Shown here: positions 43,871-57,124 of the stretch, in pieces
Numbering within the stretch: the stretch's first letter is position 1
Layout: the number at the start of each line of letters is the position of its first letter
Source: Geobacillus subterraneus
Lineage (GTDB): Bacteria > Bacillota > Bacilli > Bacillales > Anoxybacillaceae
DNA: 64,000 bases
Direction: 5' to 3'
Assembly: GCF_001618685.1 (NCBI RefSeq)
Contig: NZ_CP014342.1
Span: 2,046,001 to 2,110,000 of the forward strand
Position numbers and translations under genes: made by a program
Notes under the pieces: model-generated
What the model saw: only the letters and a program-made list of their open reading frames with translations
Database searches by the model: none
What the model was told of the DNA's origin: nothing

Positions 43871-46080
43871 GTCCGGGCCACTTCCTGCATGACGTACGCC
43901 TCGATGACGTCTCCTTCTTTAATATCGTTGAAGTTTTTGATGGTCACGCCGCACTCGTATCCTTGCGCCACTTCGCGCACATCGTCTTTATACCGTTTGA
44001 GCGAGTCGATTTCGCCTTCGTACACGACGATGCCTTGACGGATCAGGCGCACTTTGCTGTCGCGGGTGATTTTGCCGTCGGTGACGTAACACCCGGCGAT
44101 CGTGCCGACTTTCGACACTTTGAACGTTTGCCGCACTTCCGCCTGGCCGATCACTTTTTCTTCGTATTCCGGATCGAGCATCCCTTTCATCGCCGCTTCA
44201 ATTTCTTCGATGACGTTGTAAATGATGCGGTGGAGGCGGATGTCGACGTTTTCCGATTCGGCCGCGCGCTTCGCGTTGGCGTCCGGACGGACGTTAAAGC
44301 CGATGACGATGGCGTTGGAGGTCGTTGCCAATAAAATATCCGACTCGGTGATGGCGCCGACCGCCGCATGGATGATTTTTACGCGCACGCCTTCGACATC
44401 GATTTTTTGCAAAGCGGCGACAAGCGCTTCGACCGATCCTTGGACGTCGGCTTTGACGATCAAGTTCAGCTCTTTCATTTCACCTTGTTTAATTTGCTCA
44501 AACAAATCGTCCAAGCTGACGCGCGTTTTCACGCTCCGCTGCTCCTGCAGCTGCCGCTGCGCCCGCGCTTCTCCAATTTGCCGCGCTTTCTTCTCATCTT
44601 CAAACACCATAAAGCGGTCGCCGGCTTGCGGCACATCGTGCAGCCCGGTAATTTCGACCGGCATTGACGGGCCGGCTTCTTTGACGCGCCGCCCGCTGTC
44701 GTTGACCATCGCCCGCACGCGCCCGTACGTCGTGCCGACGACGATCGGGTCGCCGATTTTCAGCGTGCCGGCTTGGACGAGCAGCGTCGCTACCGGGCCT
44801 CGCCCTTTGTCAAGCTTCGCTTCGATCACCGTACCGATGGCGCGTCGGTTCGGGTTCGCTTTTAATTCTTCCATTTCGCTGACAAGCAAAATCATTTCCA
44901 ACAGCTGATCAATGCCGTCTTTCGTTTTCGCCGACAGCTTGCAGAAAATCGTATCGCCGCCCCATTCTTCCGGAACGAGGTTGTACTCCATCAACTCTTG
45001 CATGACGCGATCCGGGTTGGCTTCCGGTTTATCCATTTTGTTAATGGCGACGATAATCGGCACGTTCGCCGCTTTGGCGTGGTTGATCGCCTCGACCGTC
45101 TGCGGCATGACCCCGTCATCGGCAGCGACAACAAGAATGACGATATCCGTCACTTGCGCGCCGCGCGCCCGCATCGTCGTAAACGCTTCATGCCCCGGTG
45201 TATCAAGGAACGTAATTTTTTTGCCGTTGACCGTTACTTGATAAGCGCCGATATGCTGGGTAATGCCGCCGGCCTCCTGCTCGGTTACTTTCGAGTGGCG
45301 GATCGCATCAAGAAGCGTCGTTTTCCCGTGGTCAACGTGCCCCATAATCGTGACGACCGGCGGCCGTTCGGTTAAGTCTTCGGGCGCATCGACAATTTCG
45401 ATCGTTTCAAAATTCGTTTCATCGATCGTCACTTTTTCTTCGACTTCAACGCCGTAATCAGAGCAGATGAGCTCGATCGCATCCTTGTCTAAATCTTGGT
45501 TAATCGTCGCCATCACGCCGAGCATAAACAGCTTTTTAATGATTTCCGACGGCTCGCGGCCAAGTTTTTTCGCCAGCTCGGCCACTGTGAGCGAACCTTC
45601 GAACGTAATTTTTTTCGGCAGCTCTTTTTCTTTTTTCACTGGCTGCGGCGCCTGCTTCGCGGCCGAGGCGGCTTGTTTTTTTCCTTTCGCCGGCCCTTTT
45701 CCTTTTTTCTTCGCCGCTTGGAACAGCTTCTTTTCCTGCTGCTGCGCTTCTGTTTTTTTCGTTTCCTTTCCTTTCACCGCTCCCTTCTTCTTCGCTGGCT
45801 TCGCCGTTTCTTTCGTTTCACCAAAAATTTCCTCATCGGCAAAATCGGCGGCTTTCGCCGGCGTCGGGCGCTTCGGCTTTTCCGTTTTCTTTTCCGCTTT
45901 TTTCTCCTCTTTTTTCCCGGCGTTCGGGCGGTACTGATGGTCGAGCTTTTCGACGACATCAGCCTCGAGCATGGCCATATGGTTGTTTACTTCAATGTTC
46001 ATTTCTTTCAATTTATGGATAACGTCCTTGCTTGGCACGTTCTGTTTTTTCGCGTATTCGTACACACGCATTTTTGACAT
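43867..46080 (-). CDS. infB: Translation initiation factor IF-2
   Basis: A 737-aa GTPase that places fMet-tRNA in the 30S/70S initiation complex. N-terminal residues [20 protein letters not shown] give the IF2_N domain, followed by a Lys/Ala/Pro-rich linker (about 70-180) and a second IF2_N copy. The G domain has [24 protein letters not shown] and NKMDK. A C-terminal domain ends in [21 protein letters not shown] longer frame to 46227 was rejected: ATG 46080 follows GGGGGTGA and is the family start. Confidence 0.97.
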   Translation of the reverse strand: MSKMRVYEYAKKQNVPSKDVIHKLKEMNIEVNNHMAMLEADVVEKLDHQYRPNAGKKEEKKAEKKTEKPKRPTPAKAADFADEEIFGETKETAKPAKKKGAVKGKETKKTEAQQQEKKLFQAAKKKGKGPAKGKKQAASAAKQAPQPVKKEKELPKKITFEGSLTVAELAKKLGREPSEIIKKLFMLGVMATINQDLDKDAIELICSDYGVEVEEKVTIDETNFETIEIVDAPEDLTERPPVVTIMGHVDHGKTTLLDAIRHSKVTEQEAGGITQHIGAYQVTVNGKKITFLDTPGHEAFTTMRARGAQVTDIVILVVAADDGVMPQTVEAINHAKAANVPIIVAINKMDKPEANPDRVMQELMEYNLVPEEWGGDTIFCKLSAKTKDGIDQLLEMILLVSEMEELKANPNRRAIGTVIEAKLDKGRGPVATLLVQAGTLKIGDPIVVGTTYGRVRAMVNDSGRRVKEAGPSMPVEITGLHDVPQAGDRFMVFEDEKKARQIGEARAQRQLQEQRSVKTRVSLDDLFEQIKQGEMKELNLIVKADVQGSVEALVAALQKIDVEGVRVKIIHAAVGAITESDILLATTSNAIVIGFNVRPDANAKRAAESENVDIRLHRIIYNVIEEIEAAMKGMLDPEYEEKVIGQAEVRQTFKVSKVGTIAGCYVTDGKITRDSKVRLIRQGIVVYEGEIDSLKRYKDDVREVAQGYECGVTIKNFNDIKEGDVIEAYVMQEVART

Positions 46081-46099
46081 ACATTCACCCCCATAAAAA

Positions 46100-46402
46100 T
46101 CAGTCGAGCATCGTTTGCAATTGGCGCGCGAACCCTTCGTCGGTGACAGCGACGACGACGCGGGCGTCTTTGCCGATCGCGCCGCCGAGCGTATACCGGT
46201 CCGGCACTTTGCAAAGCGGGACGCCATAAAACGTACATTTATCGGTCACTTTTTTTTCCGTATTGGCCGATGCGTCTTCCGAGAGCAAAACGAGCCGCGC
46301 CTTGCCCCGCTGCACTTCCTTCACAACAAGCCCCTCGCCGGAAACGACTTTTCCGGCTCGCTGCGCCAACCCTAACAGCGATGCCCAGCGGCTACTTCTC
46401 AT
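46100..46402 (-). CDS. ylxQ: L7Ae-type ribosomal protein YlxQ
   Basis: A 100-aa L7Ae/L30e-fold protein that binds kink-turn RNA. It starts [20 protein letters not shown] and has [18 protein letters not shown]. Its ATG is inside the last codons of ylxR (11-bp overlap), so translation is coupled. A longer in-frame start to 46456 would run into ylxR and was rejected. Confidence 0.93.
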   Translation of the reverse strand: MRSSRWASLLGLAQRAGKVVSGEGLVVKEVQRGKARLVLLSEDASANTEKKVTDKCTFYGVPLCKVPDRYTLGGAIGKDARVVVAVTDEGFARQLQTMLD

Positions 46403-46682
46403 ATCCTGCCTGTTTCTCCTTTTCCGCCAAAGCGAGCAGCTCCTCATACAGCGCATCGGCGATCTCAGCTTTTAAATGGCGGGCCAAAATGTTTTTCTTT
46501 TTCGCCTGCAAAATACATTCCGGATCGAGGGTAATATACGCGCCGCGCCCCGCCTTTTTGCCGGTCGGGTCAATCGATACGTCCCCTTCTTTCGAACGGA
46601 CGATGCGCACCATTTCCCGTTTCGGCTTCATTTCTCCAGTGACGACGCATTTGCGCAACGGAATTTTCTTTTGCGCTGCCAT
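46392..46682 (-). CDS. ylxR: YlxR family protein (RNase P modulator RnpM)
   Basis: A 96-aa small basic protein starting [21 protein letters not shown] with [13 protein letters not shown]. YlxR/RnpM has been shown to modulate RNase P in B. subtilis, from memory. The second ATG (46682) is chosen: GAGGGGG is eight bases upstream but only two from the first ATG (46688). In the nusA-ylxR-ylxQ-infB order. Confidence 0.92.
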   Translation of the reverse strand: MAAQKKIPLRKCVVTGEMKPKREMVRIVRSKEGDVSIDPTGKKAGRGAYITLDPECILQAKKKNILARHLKAEIADALYEELLALAEKEKQAGYEK

Positions 46683-46694
46683 CTTCATTCCCCC

Positions 46695-47846
46695 TCACTC
46701 GATTTCCGCCGTTGTATCAAATGGCTGGCCGCTCTCATCACTATTTTCATTATCGGCCGTCACGTCGCCGAAATCAAGCGAAGTGGATGGCGCATGCGGG
46801 TCGATGCCCATTTCCCGCGCTTCCGATTCGCTTTTAATATCGATTTTCCAGCCGGTCAATTTTGCGGCCAGCCGGGCGTTTTGCCCGCGCTTGCCGATGG
46901 CGAGCGACAGCTGGTAGTCCGGGACGATGACGGTCGTCGCCTTTTGTTCTTCATTCACGATGACGCGCAGCACTTTCGCTGGGCTTAGCGCGCTGGCGAC
47001 AAACTCGACCGGGTCGGCCGACCAGCGGACGATATCAATTTTTTCCCCGTTCAGCTCATCGACGATCGCCTGCACGCGCTGCCCCTTTGGCCCGACGCAA
47101 GCGCCAACCGGATCGACTTCCGGATTGTCGGAATGAACGGAAATTTTTGAGCGGTCGCCGGCTTCACGGGCGATCGATTTAATTTCAACCGTGCCGTCGT
47201 AAATTTCCGGCACTTCAAGCTCAAACAGCCGCTTCAGCAAGCCCGGATGAGTGCGGGAGACGAAAATTTGCGGCCCTTTCGTCGTTTTTTCCACTTTTGT
47301 AATGTAGACTTTCAGCCGATCGTGCGGTTTGTACGTTTCGTTCGGCATTTGCTCGTTCGCCGGCAGGAGCGCTTCCGCTTTGCCGAGGCTGACATAGACA
47401 AAGCGCGGGTCAATGCGCTGGACGATGCCGGTCATAATGTCCTCTTCACGGTCGACGAATTCGGCGTAAATGATGCTCCGCTCCGCTTCGCGCACGCGCT
47501 GGGTAACGACTTGTTTCGCCGTCTGCGCGGCGATGCGGCCGAAATCGCGCGGCGTCACTTCGAGTTCGACGACGTCGCCGATTTGGTAGTTCGGGTTGAG
47601 CCGTTGCGCCTCCTCAAGCGAAATTTCAAGGCGCGGGTCGGTTACCTCTTCAACGACATCTTTGCGGGCAAGCACCCGGATCGTTCCCGTGTCCATATTT
47701 AAATCGACGCGCACGTTTTGCGCCTGTCCGAAGTTGCGTTTATACGCTGAAACGAGCGCCGCTTCAATCGCTTCCATGACGACTTCTTTGCTGATGCCTT
47801 TTTCCCGCATCAGATCGGCTAACGCCTCAAGCAACTGCGTGTTCAT
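46695..47846 (-). CDS. nusA: Transcription termination/antitermination factor NusA
   Basis: A 383-aa RNA-polymerase-binding factor affecting pausing and intrinsic termination. The N-terminal domain (about 1-125) is followed by an S1 domain (VDREEDIMTGIVQRIDPRFVYVSLG) and two KH domains (CVGPKGQRVQAIVDELNGEKI, then IGKRGQNARLAAKLTGWKI). Ends with an acidic tail. GGGGG precedes the ATG. Its size fits the short Firmicute form lacking C-terminal acidic repeats. Confidence 0.97.
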   Translation of the reverse strand: MNTQLLEALADLMREKGISKEVVMEAIEAALVSAYKRNFGQAQNVRVDLNMDTGTIRVLARKDVVEEVTDPRLEISLEEAQRLNPNYQIGDVVELEVTPRDFGRIAAQTAKQVVTQRVREAERSIIYAEFVDREEDIMTGIVQRIDPRFVYVSLGKAEALLPANEQMPNETYKPHDRLKVYITKVEKTTKGPQIFVSRTHPGLLKRLFELEVPEIYDGTVEIKSIAREAGDRSKISVHSDNPEVDPVGACVGPKGQRVQAIVDELNGEKIDIVRWSADPVEFVASALSPAKVLRVIVNEEQKATTVIVPDYQLSLAIGKRGQNARLAAKLTGWKIDIKSESEAREMGIDPHAPSTSLDFGDVTADNENSDESGQPFDTTAEIE

Positions 47847-47870
47847 GAAACGAAAATCCCCCTTTTATCA

Positions 47871-48344
47871 TTAGAAGAAAATGACGGCTAGTCTTGCGCT
47901 CGCCACTTTTTCATACGGAATGGCGACCGTTTTTTGCCGTCCGCGGTCTTTGACCGACAGCGTGACGGTCGTTCCGTCAAAGGCGGTTAATTCGCCTTCA
48001 AACTGCTTTTCTCCTGCAATGGGCTCGTACGTTTTGATATATACATTTTTCCCAATCGCTTTGACAAAATCTTTTTCATTTTTTAACGGCCGCTCCGCCC
48101 CCGGCGACGAGACTTCTAAAAAATAGTTGTGCGGAATCGGATCAGCCTCATCGAGCTTTTCGCTCAGCTTTTCACTGACGACGCCGCATTGTTCAATATC
48201 GACCCCTTCGTCTGAATCAATAAAAACGCGTAAAAACCAGTTTTTTCCCTCTTTCACATATTCAATGTCTACTAATTCCAATTCCATCTCGTTCAAAATC
48301 GGCGTGACAAGCTGTTCGACCGTTTCTGTCACTTTTTTGCTCAT
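47871..48344 (-). CDS. rimP: Ribosome maturation factor RimP
   Basis: A 157-aa 30S assembly factor needed for S12/S5/S19 incorporation. It starts [12 protein letters not shown] and has [19 protein letters not shown] and [11 protein letters not shown]. The longer frame to 48440 starts earlier but is not supported; AAGGAGG is just upstream of ATG 48344. It opens the rimP-nusA-ylxR-ylxQ-infB operon, with a promoter 150 bp upstream. Confidence 0.95.
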   Translation of the reverse strand: MSKKVTETVEQLVTPILNEMELELVDIEYVKEGKNWFLRVFIDSDEGVDIEQCGVVSEKLSEKLDEADPIPHNYFLEVSSPGAERPLKNEKDFVKAIGKNVYIKTYEPIAGEKQFEGELTAFDGTTVTLSVKDRGRQKTVAIPYEKVASARLAVIFF

Positions 48345-48444
48345 CGTTTTCCTCCTTACCGAGCAAACCTGCATGTATGGCATAATGAGAAAATCCCCTG
48401 CACAGGGCGGGGAATGAACGAAAGACGGATGCCAATTCAAGACG

Positions 48445-48468
48445 AAAGAGTGGGTTTCCCCACTCTTT
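48445..48468 (-). repeat. Perfect hairpin in the rimP-nusA leader
   Basis: A perfect 10-bp inverted repeat AAAGAGTGGG/CCCACTCTTT with a short loop, between the rimP promoter and gene. On the minus strand it is followed by CGTCTTG, no T-tract, so it is not a classical terminator; it could stop polC readthrough weakly or act as a leader element. Confidence 0.5.
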
Positions 48469-48499
48469 GCTTGCCATTATCTTTGCCAATTCCACTAAA

Positions 48500-48528
48500 A
48501 CTATAACACATTGGAAAATATATTGCAA
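48500..48528 (-). promoter_or_regulatory. Sigma-A promoter of the rimP-nusA-infB operon
   Basis: On the minus strand, TTGCAA (48523-48528) and TATAGT (48500-48505) are exactly 17 nt apart, just after the polC stop. Confidence 0.8.
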
Positions 48529-48542
48529 CGAAAAACCGTCTG

Positions 48543-51500
48543 TCAGAACAGAGACAGCTGGTTGTGATCCGGAAGCGAGTCGAGGCAGCCGCGGCTTTCG
48601 AGATATTCAAGAAGCGTTTTCGACACTTTGCCGCGCTGCTGCAAATCCTCTTTCGACAAAAACTCCCCTTCTTCACGGGCGCGTACGATGTTTTGCGCGA
48701 CGTTCGTCCCGAGACCCGGAATGGCGTTAAACGGCGGAATGAGCGAACGGCCGTCAATGACAAACTCGGTCGCCTGCGAGCGATACAAGTCAATATTTTT
48801 AAAGGAAAAGCCGCGCTCGCACATTTCCAGCGCCACCTCAAGCACGGTAAGCAAACTTTTCTCTTTCGCTGTAGCCTGGATGCCTTTGGCGTTAATTTCT
48901 TCAATCCGCCTGCGGATGGCGGCCGAGCCTTTGATCATGGCGTCAAGGTCGAAATCTTCCGCCCGCACCGTGAAGTAGGACGCGTAATACAAGAGCGGAT
49001 GGTGCACTTTAAAATAGGCGATGCGCACCGCCATTAACACGTAGGCGGCGGCATGCGCTTTCGGGAACATGTATTTGATTTTTTTGCACGAATCGATGTA
49101 CCACTCCGGCACGTCATGCTTGCGCATTTCCGCTTCAAATTCCGGCGTCAAGCCTTTCCCTTTGCGCACCGATTCCATAATTTTAAACGCCAACGACGGC
49201 TCGAGCCCGCGGTAAATGAGATATACCATAATGTCGTCGCGGCAGCCGATCACTTCCGACAGCGTGCACGTCCCGCTCTGAATGAGCTCTTGCGCATTGC
49301 CGAGCCACACATCCGTGCCGTGCGACAACCCGGAAATTTGCACGAGCTCAGAAAACGTTTTTGGTTTTGTTTCTTCCAACATTTGCCGGACGAAGCGCGT
49401 GCCAAACTCTGGAATGCCGATCGTGCCGACGTTGCACATAATTTGCTCCGGTGTGACGCCAAGCGGCTCGGTGCTGCTGAAAATGCCCATCACATCCGGA
49501 TCATCGGTCGGAATGGTCTTCGGATCAATGCCGCTTAAGTCTTGCAGCATGCGGATGACGGTCGGATCGTCGTGCCCAAGAATATCAAGCTTCAGCAAAT
49601 TATCGTGAATCGAGTGGAAGTCAAAATGGGTCGTCCGCCACTCCGATGACGTATCATCAGCCGGATATTGAATCGGCGTAAAGTCGTAAATTTCCATGTA
49701 ATCCGGAACGACGATAATGCCGCCCGGGTGCTGACCGGTCGTCCGTTTCACCCCGGTGCAGCCGGATGCAAGTCGGTCGATTTCCGCACCGCGCAACTCT
49801 AGGTTATGGTCGCTCGCATAACCTTTGACAAACCCGTACGCCGTTTTATCGGCAACCGTGCCGATCGTGCCGGCGCGGTAGACGTTGTCTTCGCCAAACA
49901 GCACTTTCGTATAGTTATGGGCGCGCGGCTGGTATTCCCCCGAGAAGTTCAAGTCGATATCCGGCACTTTATCGCCTTTAAAGCCGAGGAACGTCTCAAA
50001 CGGGATGTCGTGCCCGTCTTTTTTGTATTTCGCCCCGCATTGCGGGCAGTTTTTATCCGGCAAGTCAAAGCCTGAGCCGACCGAGCCGTCATTAAAAAAC
50101 TCGGAATGTTTGCAGTTCGGGCAGACGTAATGCGGCGGCAGCGGGTTCACTTCGGTAATTTCGGTCATCGTCGCGACAAACGACGAGCCGACCGACCCGC
50201 GCGATCCGACGAGATAGCCGTCATCAAGCGATTTTTTCACCAGTTTATGGGAAATTAAATAAATGACGGCAAAGCCGTGGCCGATGATGCTTTTCAGCTC
50301 TTTTTCGAGCCGCTCTTCGACGAGCTTCGGCAATGGATCACCATAAATTTCCTTCGCCCGCCGATAGCTCATTTCCCGGATTTCCTCTTCCGCTCCCTCA
50401 ATGCGCGGCGTATACAGTTCGTCTTTGATCGGTTTGATGTCGCCGATTAACGAGGCGATTTTTTGCGTGTTGTCGACGACGATTTCTTTCGCTTTTTCCG
50501 TCCCTAAAAACGAGAAACAGTCAAGCATTTCATCCGTCGTGCGGAAATAGACATCCGGCAGCTCGTGCCGGTTGAGCGGGTTCGCTCCGCCTTGCGAGTG
50601 GATTAAAATTTTCCGGTAAATTTTATCTTCCGGGTTCAAGTAATGAACGTTGCCGGTGGCGACGACCGGGATGTTCAGCTTCTCGCCGAGGGCGACGATG
50701 CTGCGAATCATGTCTTTAATCATTTCCTCATCTTTGACATAATCCATTTCGATCAGCGGCTTATACACCTCGGGCGGATGCACCTCGAGAAAATCGTAAA
50801 AGCGGGCGATCTCTTCCACTTCCTCGGGCGCCTTTTGGATCAAGTTATCAAACAGCTCCCCTTTGTCGCAGCCCGAACCGACAAGCAAACCGTCGCGGTG
50901 CTTCACAAGCACGGAGCGCGGAATGCGCGGCATGCGGTGGAAATACTCAACGTGCGACAAGGAAACGAGCTTAAACAAATTTTTCAGCCCCGTCTCGTTT
51001 TGCGCCAACAGCGTCACGTGAAACGGGCGCGACAGCCGATATGATGCTTCGCTATGCGTGCGGCTGTTCAACTCATCGTGATACAAAATGCCCCGCTCTT
51101 CCGCTTCTTTTAACAGCCGCATAAGCAAATGACCGGTCGCCTCGGCGTCATAAATGGCGCGATGGTGCTGTGTCAATTCAATGTCAAACTTTTTGCAAAG
51201 CGTGTTGAGACGGTGGTTTTTCAAATCTGGATATAAAAAGCGGGCGAGTTCAAGCGTATCGATGACCGGATTGATGACTTTGCCAAGCCCCATCTTCGTA
51301 AGCCCTGCATTTAAAAAACCGATGTCAAAGCTGGCGTTATGGGCGGCAAGCGTCGAATCGCCGGCCCACTCGATAAAACGGCGGAGCACGTCTTCGACAT
51401 CCGGGGCGTCTTTCACCATCTCATCGGTAATGCCGGTCAGTTCCATCGTCGTCACCGACAACGGATGGTGCGGATTGGCAAACGACATAAACCGGTCGAT

Positions 51501-52847
51501 GATTTCACCGTCTTTCACTTTCACCGCTGCCAGCTCGATGATCGTGTTGTATACAGCTGACAATCCCGTCGTTTCGACGTCAAAGACGACATACGTCTCA
51601 TCGGAAAGCCGGCGGTGCGCCTCATTGTAGGCGATCGGCACCCCGTCGTCAACGACGTTCGCCTCCATGCCATACAACACTTTCACACCGTGTTTTTTCG
51701 CCGCACTGTATGCTTCCGGAAACGATTGAACAACGGCATGGTCGGTGACGGCAATCGCCGGGTGGCCCCATTTTTTCGCCTGCTCAATGAGCTTTGCCAC
51801 GGAAGTGACGGCATCCATTTGGCTCATCGGCGTGTGCAAATGGAGCTCAACCCGTTTTTCCCCTTCCGGCGCCGTATCGCGCCGCTCGTTCGCCGCCACT
51901 TCGTTTAAGTCGTTGGCGATGATGACTAAATCGCGGACGAACGTATCGTTTTGCACGCTGCCGCGCACTTTCACCCACATGCCTTTTTTCACGCCGGCCA
52001 TCAGCGCGGCGTCTTCTTTGTCGCGCGAGAACATTTTGACTAAAATGGAGTTCGTGTAATCCGTAATTTTTGCCGTCAGCAGTGTACGGCCGCTTTTCAG
52101 TTCGCTCACTTCAGCATCAAACACATACCCTTGCACGACGACGCGCCGCTCTTCCTCGACGATCGTCTCGAGCGGGCGCACCGCCTCCTCGTCGCGGATC
52201 GGGTAGCCGATGACCAGCGGGCCGGACGGAGAAACCGCTGCCGCTTTTTCCTCCTCCTTCGCCAAATCCGTCAGCACAGCGAGCGCCCGTTCTTCATCTT
52301 CTTGCTGTTTTTGCGCCAAAAACTGCTCCATTTCTTGTTCAGCCGGCCGAATGCCGACTTCGAGATGAAGGAGAGGAAACCCGAACGAAGCGTATACATC
52401 GGCGATTTTTTTGGCGAATCGCCGCTTGACCGCCAACGCTTCCGCCTCATGGCGGGCGGTGACAACGAGCTTGTTTCCTTTCACCGCCGGCGTCTGCCGG
52501 TTGAGCAAATCGACGAGCGGCGATACGCCTTCTTGCAGCTGTTCGAGGCAAAGCGGCCAATACGCCTGCACATCTGTTTCGGTCACATGCGGCGCTTCCA
52601 CATGCACGGTATGCCGGACGGCAGCGATATGGCGGAATGCCGCCGCCAGCCGATCCGTAAACGGCTTGTACACGTCAATGGGCAACACGTTTGCAAATTG
52701 GAAATGAAAGTGCCAACTTTTTTCCTCTTTATCAATCACGACTTTGCGAATGGCCGCCTCACGGAAATACGGCATCCACTCATCCGACGTCATCTTCAGC
52801 TGCTCGAGCAATACGAGGAACCGCTCTTTTTGTTCTTTCGTAACCAT
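48543..52847 (-). CDS. polC: DNA polymerase III PolC-type (alpha subunit)
   Basis: A 1,434-aa replicative polymerase of low-GC Gram-positives. An N-terminal domain and OB fold precede a PHP domain ([13 protein letters not shown]) that is interrupted by the 3'-5' exonuclease ([20 protein letters not shown] near residue 420, matching ExoI-III). The zinc-finger [12 protein letters not shown] with CPQCGAKY and the palm DIDLNFSG follow, then fingers and tail. Size agrees with the 1,437-aa B. subtilis protein. ATG 52847 follows GAGAGGAG; an in-frame longer start to 52904 is unsupported. Confidence 0.97.
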   Translation of the reverse strand: MVTKEQKERFLVLLEQLKMTSDEWMPYFREAAIRKVVIDKEEKSWHFHFQFANVLPIDVYKPFTDRLAAAFRHIAAVRHTVHVEAPHVTETDVQAYWPLCLEQLQEGVSPLVDLLNRQTPAVKGNKLVVTARHEAEALAVKRRFAKKIADVYASFGFPLLHLEVGIRPAEQEMEQFLAQKQQEDEERALAVLTDLAKEEEKAAAVSPSGPLVIGYPIRDEEAVRPLETIVEEERRVVVQGYVFDAEVSELKSGRTLLTAKITDYTNSILVKMFSRDKEDAALMAGVKKGMWVKVRGSVQNDTFVRDLVIIANDLNEVAANERRDTAPEGEKRVELHLHTPMSQMDAVTSVAKLIEQAKKWGHPAIAVTDHAVVQSFPEAYSAAKKHGVKVLYGMEANVVDDGVPIAYNEAHRRLSDETYVVFDVETTGLSAVYNTIIELAAVKVKDGEIIDRFMSFANPHHPLSVTTMELTGITDEMVKDAPDVEDVLRRFIEWAGDSTLAAHNASFDIGFLNAGLTKMGLGKVINPVIDTLELARFLYPDLKNHRLNTLCKKFDIELTQHHRAIYDAEATGHLLMRLLKEAEERGILYHDELNSRTHSEASYRLSRPFHVTLLAQNETGLKNLFKLVSLSHVEYFHRMPRIPRSVLVKHRDGLLVGSGCDKGELFDNLIQKAPEEVEEIARFYDFLEVHPPEVYKPLIEMDYVKDEEMIKDMIRSIVALGEKLNIPVVATGNVHYLNPEDKIYRKILIHSQGGANPLNRHELPDVYFRTTDEMLDCFSFLGTEKAKEIVVDNTQKIASLIGDIKPIKDELYTPRIEGAEEEIREMSYRRAKEIYGDPLPKLVEERLEKELKSIIGHGFAVIYLISHKLVKKSLDDGYLVGSRGSVGSSFVATMTEITEVNPLPPHYVCPNCKHSEFFNDGSVGSGFDLPDKNCPQCGAKYKKDGHDIPFETFLGFKGDKVPDIDLNFSGEYQPRAHNYTKVLFGEDNVYRAGTIGTVADKTAYGFVKGYASDHNLELRGAEIDRLASGCTGVKRTTGQHPGGIIVVPDYMEIYDFTPIQYPADDTSSEWRTTHFDFHSIHDNLLKLDILGHDDPTVIRMLQDLSGIDPKTIPTDDPDVMGIFSSTEPLGVTPEQIMCNVGTIGIPEFGTRFVRQMLEETKPKTFSELVQISGLSHGTDVWLGNAQELIQSGTCTLSEVIGCRDDIMVYLIYRGLEPSLAFKIMESVRKGKGLTPEFEAEMRKHDVPEWYIDSCKKIKYMFPKAHAAAYVLMAVRIAYFKVHHPLLYYASYFTVRAEDFDLDAMIKGSAAIRRRIEEINAKGIQATAKEKSLLTVLEVALEMCERGFSFKNIDLYRSQATEFVIDGRSLIPPFNAIPGLGTNVAQNIVRAREEGEFLSKEDLQQRGKVSKTLLEYLESRGCLDSLPDHNQLSLF

Positions 52848-52906
52848 GACTTCTCCTCTCAACGAAATCGTTTCTCTTTTCCTATCATACCATACAAACG
52901 GCAACA

Positions 52907-52946
52907 GCGCCGGCGAAAAAAGAAACGGGTTCTCTTTCGCCGGCGC
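52907..52946 (-). terminator. Large GC-rich hairpin between proS and polC
   Basis: Perfect 12-bp arms GCGCCGGCGAAA/TTTCGCCGGCGC close a 16-nt loop just past the proS stop. The T run lies inside the 3' part of the loop and arm and no T-tract follows, so it may be an atypical terminator or processing site. Confidence 0.5.
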
Positions 52947-52953
52947 CGTTCGT

Positions 52954-54684
<1,731 letters not shown>

Positions 54685-54687
54685 TCA

Positions 54688-55941
54688 TTATAGGAAAAAT
54701 TTTTGAATGTCGTTCCATGTCACAACAAGCATGAGCAGCATGAGCAAGGCGAAGCCGATAAAATGGACCATTCCTTCTTTTTGCCGGTCGACCGGCTTGC
54801 CGCGCACCGCTTCAATGGCGAAAAAGAGGAGCCTTCCACCGTCTAGCGCCGGCAATGGCAACAAGTTGACAATCCCAAGGTTGATGCTCAAAATCGCTCC
54901 CCATTTCATCAAGTAGTAAATGCCGGACTCAGCGACCTTGCCGGTCGATACGGCGATGCCGACCGGCCCGGACAACATATCAAGCTGAAACTGGCCGGTA
55001 ATCAATTGGCCGAGTCCGACTAAAATTTGCCGCGTCCAATAGTACGTCTCCACAAGCCCTTGTTTCACTGAACCGAACACCGATTTTTCCATCGGCTGGT
55101 ACACCCCGATTAAGCCGATCGTCTCCCCTTGGATCGTTTTCTCTTCCGGGGTGACCGTCACATTCATTTCTTTCCCGTTCCGCTCAATTTGAAACTGAAG
55201 CGGTTCGTTCGGATGGGCGCGAATCGTATTGACAATTTCCGCCCATGTTTCCATCCGTTCGCCGTTGATCGCGATCACTTCGTCCCCTTGCTTCAAGCCT
55301 GCCGCACGCGCCGCCCCTTCCGGCGTCAGCTCGCCGATGATCGGCTTGTCGACCGGATAGCCTTGCAAGAGGCCGATCAAAATAAAAACGACAAGAGCCA
55401 GGATAAAGTTGGCGAGCGGTCCGGCCAAAATCGTCATCGTCCGTTGCCCGAGCGTTTTCGAAGCAAACTGGCGATGGTACGGGGCGATTTGAATTTCTTG
55501 GCGGTCGGCGACGAAAAACGCCGGCTCTTTGATGGCAAAACGCTCAAGCCGCTCCCCGTCGGTATAGCCAGTCACATACATCCCATGCTCCAAATCGGCG
55601 TCTTCCACCTCAATCACCCGGGCGTTCGGGTAATCGTCCTTATGATTGATGACGATTTTCTCTACCTGCCCTTCGCCATCAAGCAGCAAGCCGACGACTT
55701 GCCCGCGCTTCAGTTCAATCATTTCCGGATCTTCGCCGGCCATGCGCACGAAGCCTCCAAGCGGGAGAAGCCGAATCGTATATACCGTTTCGTTTTTCTT
55801 AAACGAAAACACTTTCGGCCCGAAACCGATGGCGAACTCGCGGCAAAGAATGCCGGCCCGCTTCGCTAACAGCAAATGGCCGAGCTCGTGAAAAAACACG
55901 AGGGCGCCAAAGACGACAATAAACGAAATGATCGTTTCCAA
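54688..55941 (-). CDS. rasP: Site-2 intramembrane protease RasP (RseP)
   Basis: A membrane zinc protease of about 417 aa that cuts anti-sigma factors (RsiW) and signal-peptide remnants. The zinc site HELGH lies in FFHELGHLLLAKR in the first membrane helix; NLLPLPALDGGRL carries the third ligand Asp. A PDZ domain lies between (about 185-270). The GTG at 55953 has no room for a Shine-Dalgarno site; the TTG at 55941 is eight bases after AAAGGTGG and gives an N-terminus of family length, so it is preferred. It follows dxr. Confidence 0.93.
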   Translation of the reverse strand: METIISFIVVFGALVFFHELGHLLLAKRAGILCREFAIGFGPKVFSFKKNETVYTIRLLPLGGFVRMAGEDPEMIELKRGQVVGLLLDGEGQVEKIVINHKDDYPNARVIEVEDADLEHGMYVTGYTDGERLERFAIKEPAFFVADRQEIQIAPYHRQFASKTLGQRTMTILAGPLANFILALVVFILIGLLQGYPVDKPIIGELTPEGAARAAGLKQGDEVIAINGERMETWAEIVNTIRAHPNEPLQFQIERNGKEMNVTVTPEEKTIQGETIGLIGVYQPMEKSVFGSVKQGLVETYYWTRQILVGLGQLITGQFQLDMLSGPVGIAVSTGKVAESGIYYLMKWGAILSINLGIVNLLPLPALDGGRLLFFAIEAVRGKPVDRQKEGMVHFIGFALLMLLMLVVTWNDIQKFFL

Positions 55942-55955
55942 CGTTTCAACCACCT

Positions 55956-57113
55956 TTACGATAGTAGTGAGCGAACATAAGCGCGCGTGTCCGCGTCGAT
56001 TTCGCGAATCTCCTCAAGCTGCGGATCGCTCACCGGACGATGGCGCTCAAGAGCGCGCTCGATCCACTCCTCGATCGCTAAAAACGGAATGCGGCCGGCC
56101 AAAAAGGCAGCCACCGCCTCCTCGTTGGCCGCATTTAAGACCGCCGGCAGCGAGCCGCCGCGTTTCCCAGCTTCATAGGCGAGCCGCAGACAACGGTAGC
56201 GGTCAAAATCAACCGGCGCGAAATGGAGCGCCCCTAGCGCCGCCAAATTTAGCGGTTTCGCGACAGAAAGCGGCAGCCGCTCCGGATACGTCAACGCATA
56301 TTGGATCGGAACGCGCATATCCGGCGTGCCAAGCTGAGCGAGGACGCTTGTATCGCGAAACTCGACGAGCGAATGGATGACGCTTTCTCGGTGCAGCACG
56401 ACCTCGATCCGCTCATACGGCAGCCGAAACAGCCAATGGGCTTCAATCACTTCAAATCCTTTGTTCATCATCGTCGCCGAATCGATCGTAATTTTCGCTC
56501 CCATCGACCAGTTCGGATGACAAAGCGCCTCTTCAACCGTCACATGGGCAAGCTCCTCGCGCGTCCTGTCGCGGAAGCTGCCGCCGGACGCTGTAAGAAT
56601 GAGCCTCTCGACGTGCTCGTGCTTCTCCCCTTGCAAACATTGAAAAATGGCGGAATGTTCACTGTCGACCGGCAGCAGCGGCACACCGTGCTTCTCTGCC
56701 GCCGCCGTGACGAGATGCCCGGCGACAACAAGCGTCTCTTTATTGGCGAGGGCGATCGTTTTTCCCGCCTCGATCGCTTTTAACGTCGGCACAAGCCCGA
56801 CGCTGCCGACGATAGCGGTGACGACGATATCCGCTTGCGGGAATACAGCTGCTTCAATCAGCCCTTCCTCCCCGTACACGATCGTTGTCCGCCCGCCGTA
56901 TTCGCTGCAAAGCGTCTCATAGGCGCCGCGGTCGGCGATCGCGACGAGGCGGGGAGAAAATTCAACGATCAGCTGCCGGGCCGCTTCCATATTTCTCCCG
57001 ACCGATGCCGCGGCTAAGCGGAATTTGTCCGGATGGGCGCGGATCACATCGAGCGTTTGCGTGCCGATCGATCCGCTTGCCCCTAATATACTAATATATT
57101 TCAACGTTTTCAC
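55956..57113 (-). CDS. dxr: 1-deoxy-D-xylulose 5-phosphate reductoisomerase
   Basis: A 385-aa NADPH enzyme of the MEP pathway to isoprenoids, making 2-C-methyl-erythritol 4-phosphate. Motifs: [18 protein letters not shown] (NADPH), [22 protein letters not shown] (metal/active site) and [19 protein letters not shown]. The pathway end product feeds UppS encoded nearby, which fits the cdsA-dxr-uppS clustering. Confidence 0.97.
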   Translation of the reverse strand: MKTLKYISILGASGSIGTQTLDVIRAHPDKFRLAAASVGRNMEAARQLIVEFSPRLVAIADRGAYETLCSEYGGRTTIVYGEEGLIEAAVFPQADIVVTAIVGSVGLVPTLKAIEAGKTIALANKETLVVAGHLVTAAAEKHGVPLLPVDSEHSAIFQCLQGEKHEHVERLILTASGGSFRDRTREELAHVTVEEALCHPNWSMGAKITIDSATMMNKGFEVIEAHWLFRLPYERIEVVLHRESVIHSLVEFRDTSVLAQLGTPDMRVPIQYALTYPERLPLSVAKPLNLAALGALHFAPVDFDRYRCLRLAYEAGKRGGSLPAVLNAANEEAVAAFLAGRIPFLAIEEWIERALERHRPVSDPQLEEIREIDADTRAYVRSLLS

Positions 57114-57124
57114 TCCTCACCCGC

